Both the position numbers and the translations under genes were made by a program. From positions 49,595,629 to 49,659,628 of the forward strand of contig CM034531.1 of the NCBI GenBank assembly GCA_020002185.1: DNA of 64,000 nucleotides. The letters are read 5' to 3'. Below the pieces are notes generated by a model. It worked only from the letters and a program-made list of their open reading frames with translations, was not told where the DNA came from and ran no database searches. Within the stretch, counting starts at the first letter, position 1, and every line of letters begins with the position of its first letter. The stretch comes from Paraescarpia echinospica (Eukaryota > Annelida > Polychaeta > Sabellida > Siboglinidae). Positions 50,601-63,400 of this stretch are shown here, in pieces.

Positions 50601-53600
50601 TAACAACTCTGGTCACGCACCTCAACTGCCTGACAGGTGACATGAGTGGCCTCAGGTGTGACTGGTTGTGACACATTCGCAGACACAATCAGTCCTCCTC
50701 CAAGAGCATACCGACACTTCAAGTTCTTGGCATACTGCTCCTAGAGTTACACATAAATACAACCACTCATTCACAACGCTCTACCAAATGTTTTCTTAAA
50801 CACTCCAGAAAATTCTGTATTGCATAAAAGATATAAAACATATATACAGAATGGGGTTAATTATTTAAAAAAGAAACGGTGTGTTATTGTGTATCATGAC
50901 ATTCGTTCCAAGTGCCGCTTCAGGCCTCTTTCCAATAACAGCTATGAAATATTCAGCCATACAACATTACTGAAAAAAATGGGCCAAGTGGCCCTGAAGT
51001 CCTTTGGACTAATACGTCTATATGTGACCCCTGACCAAATGAGTGATAAGTCGGAAAAATTGTAACATTGTTTTCTTACATCCTTGTAAAGGTTTGGTAG
51101 GGTGCTTTACACGGTTTCAAAAATTATGACTGCTACAAAAATTGGCGAAGTTATGGAGCATTGAACATGGAAGGAATCAAAAAGTGAAAATGAAGAAAAC
51201 GGCTGTTGAAGTTTTACATTATATAGGCATGGAAATATTACATGCATGACATTCAAATGTGGCACACAGTGTGTATGTTATGTTGCAATGATACACTGGA
51301 AGTACAAATGTGCTGCTACAAAGACTTATCAAGTTATGCCAGATTATGTCTTCATGTGTAAAACTAAGAGGACAGATTATTTGAGAGCAAAAGGTAGACT
51401 CACTGTTTGACACAGTTTAAAACCTACAGGCAACTGTCCAGTTTAACAGGGGTCTAGTGGCTTAATGCTGTCTGTTGACACAAGCTACTGCCAGTGACCA
51501 GTTACACATTAGTCACAGTTTCCATCAAACAATAGCAGGCAGAGAATCTTAGCTCCACAGCTGGGTGTAATACACAACCAGAGCCACCACTGATTCATGG
51601 TCAAGTAGATTAGCTGTGAGTGACAGTGTCCAGAGTGAGGCCTAAGCAGTGTCCTCATTGCTGAATAGATCAATTAAACCTGCCAAGTGGGTGACATTCT
51701 GCACAAGTGTTCATTAATCCTTAGTGATTGTTCAGAACACCAGACTGACCACATACCTAGACAAAGCGAATGTAATAGGTGAAGAACAGGCAGTGTTCCA
51801 ATAGGGGTATTGGTTGAATTGTATTTGTCTCGATGCAAAAGGCTTTATTGTGCCTTCATCGATTATAAGAAAGCATTTGATTTAGTAGACCGGTCCTCCC
51901 TGTGGCCTAAGATAATTTCATGCGGTATTAATGGTATTGTGTTGAAAGTTGTATACAACATGTACAAAAATGCTAAATCATGTATAAATCAGGGCCAGGC
52001 TGTGTCAGCCTTCTTCTCATGTGATGTATAGGTATGGCAAGGAGAAAACTTGTGTCCTTTGTTATTTGCTATTTACCTGAATCATTTTGAACACTGTTAG
52101 TCACAATTATAACGGACTTGACATGGCAGCTGGTGAAATTTACAACAACCTTAGTGATGATGATGTAGAAAATGTATGTTCTACTATATGTTGATGACAC
52201 TAGAATGATTCAATCAAATACAGATTTCTTGCTTGTGAATAGCGGAACTATGTCAACTCTTCTAATGGTTGACATTTGGTTGTTTCAGGTGTCAACTGTA
52301 TTGTGAATCTGTAATTATTAGTCTATATTGATACAATTGATTTACACAGTACCATGTCTACACAAGGCATGGCAAGCATAAACAGAACAGTAGAATGCAT
52401 TTGATATCAATAAAGTGTAGGATATTTCACTCTATAGTTGTCCAGAATATTAATTTTCTATGTTTGTCACCTACAGGTGACAGAATATTAATTTTCTATG
52501 TTTGTCACCTACAGGTTTCTACAGACAATACATCTTTAACCAATAGACACCACAGTCACACAATTTTATAATAATTAAATGAATATCAAAATAAACACAA
52601 CTTGCAATTATAGAAAATCAATAGTTTTGAAGATAAAAAGTGTTAGGCAACTGTTCAGTCTAACATGGGTCAAGTGTGTCTACTCTGCCTGGGCACTGTG
52701 ACCAATTAAAGATTAGTCAAGGTCTCAATGGAACAGTAGCACTAGGCTGCAGAGTTTAGTCACATTGTTGACTTTGTTGCATATTAAACAAAATCTACTG
52801 TTGGGGGTGGTCTCAAGGACCCTTCTCAAAACCACATCACTAGATAATGTAAAACTTTTGCACTTTGGGGGCCCCTTAGGTGCCCTTAGAATGATTCAAT
52901 CAAATACAAATTTCTTGGCAGCACCCTAAGATACATCTATGCAAAATTAGAAAAAAGTTGCTGAACAGTTTTTGAAAAAAAAGCCAAATGTTACATTTTT
53001 ACCAGTTTTGGGGTCCTTGGAGGCCCTAGGGAGCCCTTAAAATGATTCAATCAAATACAGATTTCTCGTGCATAGTGGCAGTGCCCTAAGATATGTCTAT
53101 GCAAAATTAGAGAAAAAGTTGCTGAACGGTTTCTGAGATACGGCAGCTAATGGCAGACGGAGGACAGCGGACGCAGAGTGATGGCAATAGTCCCTTGGAC
53201 CTTCAGCCAAAGGACTAAAAACAGCCCCACAGAACTAATTATAGTTATTGTTAAGATGTTTAACCTAGTTCTATTATCTGACATTGTGCCAACAGACTGA
53301 GACAGTGTGACTGCTGCCTGAACAGTTTATAATAATAATAATCCACAAGTTAAGTGGCAGTGATCTTCCTTTTATCATTTATGTGGTGTTTATTGTGAGC
53401 AGGGCAGACAAATGGTTATCATACGTAGACAGGTTCAGAAAGAAACTGACATTTTCTATAAAAAGAACACGTTTGCCTATCAATGGCATGTATTTCCTAT
53501 TGTTGCCGTTTCTGCCGGGCAGAAACAGTTTCTGCCCGGCAGAAATCAAACAACCCTGTAGGTAATTATTAATCAAATGTTTTTTGGTGAATCATAATTA

Positions 53601-56600
53601 CAGATCATTAAGGGTTATGATCGAAATCAAATGTTGACATGTTTACTGCATTTTGGGGGGGCTGTGTCAGCCTTCTTCTCATGTGATGTAGAGTACAAGG
53701 AGAAAACTTGTCTCCTTTGTTATTTGCTATTTACCTGAATGATTTCGAACACTGTTAGTCATAATTATAAGGGATTTGACATGGCAGCTGGTGAAATTTA
53801 CAACCTTAGTGATGATGATGTAGACATGTTCTTGCAAATGTATGTTCAACTATATGCTGATGATACTAGAATGATTCAATCAAATACAGATTTCTTGTAT
53901 ATAGCGGAACTATGTCAACTCTTCTAATGGTTGACATGTGGTTGTTTCAGGATGACCCCTTAGAATGTAGACACAACTGTCCAGGGGTCTAGAGGGTGCT
54001 GTGTGTCTGTTGACCCAAGCCTCTGCCAGTAACCAATTACAGATTAGTCACAGTTTCCACCAGCAGCCACAGTGACCCAAGCCTCTGCCAGTGACCAATT
54101 ACAGATTAGTCACACTTTCCACCAGCAGCCACAATGAGGTGTGACAGATGTTGTGGGAAAAGAGATTAGTTGAACAAAAGAACTGCAAGCCTGCTAGATT
54201 ATCTGCTGCAGTAGACCATTTAGTTAGCAAATTTAGCATTTTAGGGGACCTTTGGTGCCCTTAGAATGATTCAATCAAATACAGATTTCTTGTGTACAGT
54301 GGCACTACCACATGAAATGGCTATGCAAAATTAGAGAAAAAGTTATTTAAGAGTTTTTGAAAAAATAGGCAAAATGTGAAAATTTACCAGTTTTGGGGTC
54401 CTTTTTGGGGGTTCATTAGGTGCCCTTAGATTGATTCAATCAAATACAGATTTCTTGTGTACAGTGACACTACCACGTGAAATGTATATGCAAAATTAGA
54501 GAAAAAGTTGCTGAACAGTTTTTTGAAAAAAATAGGCAAAAATGTTACATTTTTACCAGTTTTGGGGTCCTTGGAGGCCCTAGGGAGCCCTTAGAATGAT
54601 TCAATCAAATATAGATTTCTCGTGCATAGTGGCAGTGCCCTGTCTATGCAAAATTAGAGAAAAAGTTGCTGAAAGGTTTCCGAGATACGGCAGCTAACGG
54701 CGGACGGCGGATGCAGAGTGATGGGACTAGTCCCTTGGACCTTCGGCCAAAGGACTAAAAAGCTGTTCAAGCACACAATTCCACAACTTTCTTTCGGCTT
54801 GTGCTCATAAATACAGAGCAAAATACAACACAAATAACAATGACTGCAGTCTTTATCACACATCTAGTACCTGCAAGTTGATGACAATGACATCGACTGC
54901 AGATGACACCCCCGCAGGGATGAGTAGTTCCTTCGTCTCAGACGTTGAGAGACCACCCTCTCCCACCAGGGAGCTCACCCACGGGCACGAAGAAGAACTC
55001 TGAAAGTAAAAGAAAAAAATTCACTAAATGTATCCAGAATGTTTGCATAAATTAATTGACGTATCCACACATGACCTGTTGCCTAGCAAGCCATAAGAAA
55101 GGCTGCCAAACTCGTGGAGCATTTGCATATTCCATCCTATATATTGTTGAAATTCCCATCCCGAACATTTTTCTTTATAACAAAAACAGGTTCTTTTACT
55201 TCCCCTGGCATAGACACCAGATAGAAGGGAATTCCCCAAGTTTTGACACGGCAACCGAACCAGTACCGAACCACCGTCCAGTGGCACCAGGATTCGAACC
55301 CCAATCCCTCCGAACTCTAACCACTCGACCACTGCACCCCACATGACACTCACCGATATATCCTGGTTGTTAGTGCACTCAGACGCATTGTTGACACAGC
55401 TGCCATCTAGTGGACACCACACACAACCAAACTTTGTTTCCGTACAACGAGCACAGCTGAAAATAGTTTCAAAAATTATATCAATTTATATATTATGTGA
55501 CATGGTTGGAAATTACTAATATCAATGGTGTAATACAATACTTAATAATAACTTTATTGTCATTTATATAACTGTGTGTGTGCATGAATGCATGCATGTA
55601 AACGTGTGTGTATGTGCATGCACAGAAGTATTTGGGAATTTAATAATCACAAAAGAAGTATATTGGGAATTTAATAATCACAAACCTTAACTACCTTTGG
55701 TCAACTACTGAAAACTCATTGTACAAAGACTTAATGTTTCATGCCCGTGGGTTCAACCAACCTGTCCATGAAGGAGCACTGGTAGACAAAGACTGGCCTC
55801 GAGGCAACCCTTGTGTCATTCATCAAAACACTGAACTCCAGCTCGACAAAACCTACAACATCAAACACATCTTCTATTGTTTGACGCCCAAACATTTGAG
55901 GGTGGTACATACACAAGGGGCAGTGATGCTTTCGCCAACAGAAGGGTGTACATTTTACATAGCATTATTGTCATACATAGTAGTACTCTGATACTAAAAT
56001 GTAGAATTAGCCAAACAAATCAATTTTATGATCTGAACATTAAAATATACAAATTTCTTACAAATTACTTAGTGTAAAATGTTTTAAACGTATGAAACAA
56101 TAACCTATGAAGACAACCCCACTATTTTATGCATCATTTATTTAGTTTCTTTGCTGTTTACAAATTTGTTAATTACTCTTGTAATTTTTAGTAATTATGC
56201 TCTTAGTGTAATAGGTGTTTCGTAATTATTACACTGCGATAAAGATGGCATAAAATAAACACTGTCAGATGGTTACTTGGATATCTCTGACTTCACATAA
56301 ACGTTGACTGAAACTTAGTTGTGAGGTGACTGTATTACAGAGGTGACCGTAAAGCGAGGTTCAGCTGTATTGCTTTTCAGTGCAAGAATGTTGAGATAGA
56401 CAACCACATGGTGAAGGGTGAAGGGTGAAGTGGCGGTACCTGTGTCTTTGGGCACTGATGGGATGGATATGAAGGGTTGACAGGTGACCGTGTCAGAGGT
56501 CACACCCTCTGTCGTACTACTCAGCTTCTGCTGGGTCGACTGAAGTTCACATCCAAGTCCCGACTGATCCACAATGAGTTGTACATTGCGCAGGTTCACA

Positions 56601-57323
56601 ACAAACTATAACAAAGTTCACAATAAACTGTCAACAAGCAAACGCATCAGTTGTCATATAGACAGGGAACCTGTTCATTTCATCAACATGTAATCTGAAA
56701 TGATTACAATTAGCAGATACCCAATTTCATAAGGTTCTGTCAATAGTCTCAAAGCCATTTTCAAAGTCAAAAAGCATAGTATCATGAATGTGTAAAATTC
56801 ATCATCAGAATGGAGGAATGCCAAGGATTAAGGGTGAAAATGAAATTTAAGACAAAATTATGTCGAGTTTTGTGTACAGGGTAGCTATAGTTTCAGGTGA
56901 TTCTGAAGTGATGGGGGAAGGTAAATCCAGATTTTCTGCGCAGCTACAGCGAAAGCATGCTGTGAGATAGATGATCTCAGTGGCCTGGGTTACTAGTTGT
57001 GAACTTTTGACCATACAAGGGAGAATCACGACACACAAACCAACCTACCTTTGTATCGCGGAATCTTGATCGGGCAACCATGTATGGGGTCAAGGTGCTG
57101 ATGGCTGGACAGCCACTGCCTAGAAAGGAGACCCAGTTGTGGACGATGTCCGAGCCTGCACACTCGGTGGGCAGCGTGCACCTACAGTCAGTGAGACAGT
57201 GGTCAGAAGATACTCCTAGAGGTAACAAGGTAACTAGTGCTGACAGAAAGCTGGTGCCTGAGTGTATGAGGAGCATAAGAGGAGTGAGACAGTGTAACTC
57301 AGAGACAGAGACTCTTGACAGAA

Positions 57324-57358
<35 letters not shown>

Positions 57359-57359
57359 T

Positions 57360-57418
<59 letters not shown>

Positions 57419-60400
57419 GCCACAGTGGGGTTTGAGGTGAGATGACCATAGACTCACTTGTTCTCTAGCATGCACCAGCCACAGTGGGGGTCAGCTGCAG
57501 CATGGCACGCACCACAACTCTTGTAGGGAGAACAGTTTGACAACTGCACCATGTGCACCTGGAACAAGGCAAAAATATAATATTGTATATAAAAGGATGG
57601 TCTCATGGGTTTACATGGTCCAATGTCACATTATGCATCTAGAGTTGGTTCAAACCAATGCCTCGTATAATATAGAATACACTGGGGAAAACAACGAGGC
57701 ATATAGAATATACTGGGGAAACACAACAATGTATCTAAAATATAATAGGGAAACAATGATATATCTAAAATATAATGAACAAAATAATGATGTATGTAGA
57801 ATATAATGGGAAAACCATGACAAATCTAGAATATAACAGGAAAAACAATGATATATCAAGAATATAATGGGGGAAAACAGTGATATATCTAGAATATAAC
57901 GGGAGAAACCAATGATATATCCAGAATATAATGGGGGAAACCAATTATATATCTAGAATATAATGAGGAAAACAATGACATATCAAGAATATAATGGGGA
58001 AAACAGTTATATATCTAGAATATAATGGGAGAAACCAATGATATATCCAGAATATAATGGGGGAAACCAATTATGTATCTAGAATATAATGGGGAAAACA
58101 ATGAATGATATATCTAGAATATAATGGGTAAAAACATTTATATTTCCTGCATTTCAGTCTTCAAATTTTTTTTTTAAACTTACTATTTTTTATATAAATC
58201 AAGAAAAGCTCAATCATTCAACCAAATACACCCATTGAAGGGTTCATAAACATTCTAATCTGCTGACTAAATTAAATTGTAAAAATATTTTTCTTCCATG
58301 TATTATATACATATATAATAGTTTTACCATTATGAGCTTTCATGTACCCCATATTAATTTATGTGTGCATGTTGAACATACCTGTCATTAGCTTTGTCAA
58401 GTTATCATCTACACTACTGACCCATATACTTTGTACTGTGCACTTTACACGTCCTTATTTAGGTGTTGACATATACACAGTCATTATGTTGTGAAGAGGC
58501 ATCAACTGAAGCCCTCCATTCAATAAGCGGGCACAGTAAGCTGAGATAATCTCTAACAAGATCAGATTGTATGCATCTCCTACAAGTTCACCATATCAAA
58601 TTTAGACATTCAGTAGTCGTGTACATAATGGGTTATGGCACCGATACACACCACACAAATGTATCTACATGTTTAAAACATAATTACTTATATTTAGGGC
58701 AAGACTGAACATCGCCGAGTTCTATATTACTAGGTTGTGCCCTTACATTTCTGCCGAGCCAATGCCATTACGAATAGACCACACACTGTCTGCAGGTCAC
58801 GTTAAGCAAACCGAAGACACACATTCAATGTCAGGGTCACAATCAAGATCAATGTCACAAAGGTCAAACTTCATAATACACACTCAGTGTCGTCACGATC
58901 AGATCAAAATTATATTGTAAAAAATGCACAAAAATACACATGAATGGTCACAAAACCACAAACTTTATGCAAAACAAAATATTCAAGAACATCAAAATTA
59001 AATCCAAGGTCAAGATAGATAGTCAAGGTCAAGTTTCGTCTGATGCACTGTTACCTTTGACGATGTTAGTACGTATGCATGTGTGTCGCTGGAGTTCAGT
59101 AAGAGATCATGCTGGATGGCCATTCCAGGTTCAACGTCCACTATATCATAGACAGTGTCGGGTGTCCGTGGTCCAGTGCTTGACGAAAGCACCATCTGGG
59201 AGACAACAGGAAGGACAGCTCTATCAATGGCAGCAAGACAATCAGTGATCCAGAATTTGATTTTAAAATAGACAGAAATGAAACAAGTTGTCTTTTTATT
59301 CTGTTTAGTCATAAATGAAAAACATATGGTCATTAAAATGGCTTTACAACAAATGACAAACATAATTAAAATGTCTTTATTAGTCTTTGTTTGTTGCTTA
59401 TATGAATATGTATTCAGTTGACAAAATCACAACTCCGAAATCACAACACTGGAATAAGTATATAATATGAAATGTGTACAGAAATCCAATAAAGATTTCT
59501 AAATGATAAAAACCGGCCTTTTGGGATGTTGTACACCGAAAGATAAAAAAAACACCACTGAAAAGCTATGAATTAAACCCTAACCAAATATTTTAATTCA
59601 AAAATGTTCACATAAAAACCTGTGGCCAGGGACAACATTGCCAACATTTTGAGGGTAAACATTTTTTATTTCGCATGACTCTTTGTAAAATGAACAAGAA
59701 AAAAATTGTTGATTTGTCCACCACCAAAATTTTGTATTTGAGAAGTGTCCTAAGTGACCTGAATATTATTAGGGTCATTACGGAATAATTTACTCCCCCA
59801 TGACAAGGCACCAGGGGAACTGAAGAAGGAATTTGCGTTTTAGTGTCTACTTAGCATTATTAGACATGTGTTTCCAATGTCCTCCCCTTATGCAAGTGCT
59901 AGGATGGTGGCAATTAAGATGTGCTGAAATGATATTGAAACACTGACTCACTGAGTGGACTTAGTGACTGCTGATTACCAAGAAGAGGCATAATCTTAAG
60001 CCATGCCTGGTAGTCATGTACTGTAGCTATAGAGCACAGACCACAATAGTATCAGTGCTAACATTTTTGTTTTATTATAAGGAGACTGCACCATAAAAAA
60101 TGCTGAAATGTCCTCTCAGCCACTGCAATAATTTCATCGATTATGCTGGACAAGTTTAGTTTAAATTGTATCTCTCTAGTGTCTTTTAATCATGCTTACC
60201 CTAAAACCGGCATCTTCACCCAATAATAATATGCCCAATATTGTGTTACCACCAAATACTTACACACCACTAAATGCATACATACTGCTTCATGTTTGAC
60301 TCTTTTAATCATGCTTACCCTCAAAATTGGCAGTTTTCACCCAATAGTTATATGCCCAATAGTATTACTTTTTGGAATGCTACAACCGAGCATCTACACA

Positions 60401-63400
60401 CCGTGAAACATCTGACATTTCATGCAATCCAACCAAGCTGGCTGAATACAGACTTTACTTCTTGGCACTTATGTCACTAACATCAGATAGACTGAGTATT
60501 TGTTGGCACTACATTTAACTTAAACACTTCCAGAAGTCTAATTCTGGACTGACCCCTGTTATCATCAATCACTCACCTTCACTAGTTGACCCTGGTCAGT
60601 TCCCAGCAGGGCCACTATAAACTGACCAACAGGCTTCATTGCAAGACTGGTCACCATGTGTCCATTCAGGGGGTGTACACTGATTGCATGGATGGGCTGT
60701 TGCCCCTCCATTGGGTAATTAACCTCATATTGTCCACAGATAACATAATTCTGAAAAACAATGTACCAAGACATAATAATAAAACTAAAAATTTAATTCC
60801 AAACAAACAAACTAGTCATTTCACAAGAGTGCAAATGTCAATATATAATGATTAAGAAAATAACAGCATTTTGTGTTTTCAACAGTAAAAGTCTCATTTA
60901 TAAATTTATATTCACAGTAGCCAAGGTATATTTATGAAACTGAAATAAATGTTTCAAAAGTTTCATTCACTGGATGTATTTAATATTTTAAAGTTGATTT
61001 AAAATAGCATTTGTTAAAATCAGTATGCATAGTCAAGACTTTTTAGCTGATTAATACCAATAGAATTTTACTGGGTACAATGAACACACACATTTATATA
61101 TACAGTGTATATATATATAAAATTATATATCTATGCTGGTATATATAATGTATACGGTTTCTTGGTGACATATTGCACCCAGTAGCTTTAATTGCATCTA
61201 GTGTGATTTGTAAGTAGTCAAGCACATTTTCATGGAAAAGCAGGATATAACCACAGGTTTAGTTACAGTACCACACCTTATAATTTACATTCTCACTTTA
61301 CCTGAAAATATGCTTTGATCTGTGCCGTCTTTAGCCAGCCGGTACAATGGCATGATACTCACCACTATCACAAACCTGGAGAGTGGCAACTGATTGCGTC
61401 ATTGATTATATGTTTCACAGTCAATTATTGTACTCAAACCTGACGTGAAGTCACCAATTAATGCCATCACTGTCACCTTTCTCATCCATCCACTCATCAC
61501 CCACACGGAGAAGGCAGGGAGACACGTCTCACAGCCCACGACAAATTCAATAAGGTCCTGACTGATGGCGTATTAGGACTGGTTAATATGTTGGCGACTA
61601 GTACGCCGACTACATCATCTGATGCTGTGAGAAAACGGCCAAAAAGTAGGCCTTGGATATAGAGTTCCTGGCATGGAACCTGCCACATTCGTTTCAAGGC
61701 CGAAATACATGTTTTGACTTGGAACAATAGTCTGTCATTCAGTGAAAATCTGTAGTATGTTTTGCATTAGTTAACTGTCATATATAATCCCTATTCCAAC
61801 GAGTGTCACCATCTTTCAGGCTATAAAATTGTATAATATATATATATATATATATATAGACTCAACTCAAATCTGAGCTGCGTTTCATTGGAAATCTGCT
61901 TGGCATCAAAAGTAGTTTCTGTTTGGTTGTTATAAGTATAGTTGGACAAGTTGGTCATTCAAATTTATACTTGCATGATCAACACAAGAAAATATTGACT
62001 TCATCACAATTTTTAGTATCTTACAGTGTATGTCAATTCATATGGTGTGGCAGGTGGGTGTACCCAAGTACTCTATATTTCTACATTTTCCTGACTTTGT
62101 AAAGAAATAATACTGTACACAGACATTAACACTTGTCCAGGACAGTTACCCAGATTGGAAAAGTATATTGTCCAAGACACTTATCCGACAGGACAAATTG
62201 ATTTAGTCGCAATATGTACATATATATATATATATATATATACACTGTTTATTAATAGGATGAATTTTTTACACGTTGACATAATGTCAAATTTTAATGG
62301 GAACTACCCTGCAGGTTGATGTTGCAGTTGCATGCACGGCATTGCACACATCACTGCTCATTGTTTTCACTTCACAACGAGACTAATGCCAACGTAGTCA
62401 CCAAGTGGTGGCAGTAGTACTTTTTAAACCACTTAGAAGGCAGAGCAATGATGCCAGGTTAAAAACTTAGAGAAATTAGACCTAGATACATTTGTGACAT
62501 TATTCATTTCAAATGTAATTCTTCCACATAAAACACAGATCGCAATCGTAGTAAAGGCCATTAGTAACGTTATAGCTTGCATATTAACACATCTGCTGTG
62601 ATATTGATACCATCAGCATTTTGTGTTTAATGTAATTTGTTGGTGGGACAAGTAGATTTCTGTTCGGACAAGAAAACTTTCATGAATTTGAACTCGTCCT
62701 ACAGGACAAGTGGTTTCTGGGAATTAATGTCGAGCCCTGACATCTGAAATAAGAAAGGTGAAATAAAATGATGTCAAGACCAACTGTTTCAAGAGAAAAA
62801 AGTGGCATTACATTAAACAAATTATATCCTAGATTTTTTATCCAATAATATCATGGAGTTTATAAAACATGCAAAAAATGGAAAGTAATAGTTATACTAA
62901 AAATATGTTTTGTTTCATGTTAGATAAGGACTGTAAAGTAATACAGGTTTTTAGGATAGGATCTAAAGGTTTAATTTTTTCTATGAACATATGCATGCCT
63001 GTTCTTTTAAAATCAGGAGAATGGGTATCATCAGATAAGCCATGTTGGTTTACTAAACCAATCACCTACATACATGTCAGTAGTTAGTATAATATAAGGT
63101 CTGCTTTCTGTACATGAACATATCAGAGATTTGGATATATAAGATCCTTCGTTCACATTTCAACAGCTCTACAATGAACTAGCATGACCATGATATTTCA
63201 AACATTTAAAGGTCCTCAATTTGGGTTTTTCTTTGCTCATCTTGTTTTAAAACTATTATATTTTCATGTAAAATTGAATCCATCTACTGGTAGTATTGGC
63301 TAAAACATGCTAGTATAGTAGCTTGTTTGCACAAATGTGTTATAATATAATTTTGGTGAAATCATCAAACAAAGTATGGAACTATGTTTACCTTGATCTG

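Noticed and set aside
55185..55346. Functional tRNA gene
   Set aside because: A- and B-box-like motifs exist, but I could not fold a full cloverleaf with matching acceptor stem; a SINE fits better.
61497..61727. 76-codon minus frame in the K1-K2 intron
   Set aside because: Does not resemble a sema blade, lacks fitting splice sites, and K1 to K2 joins without it.
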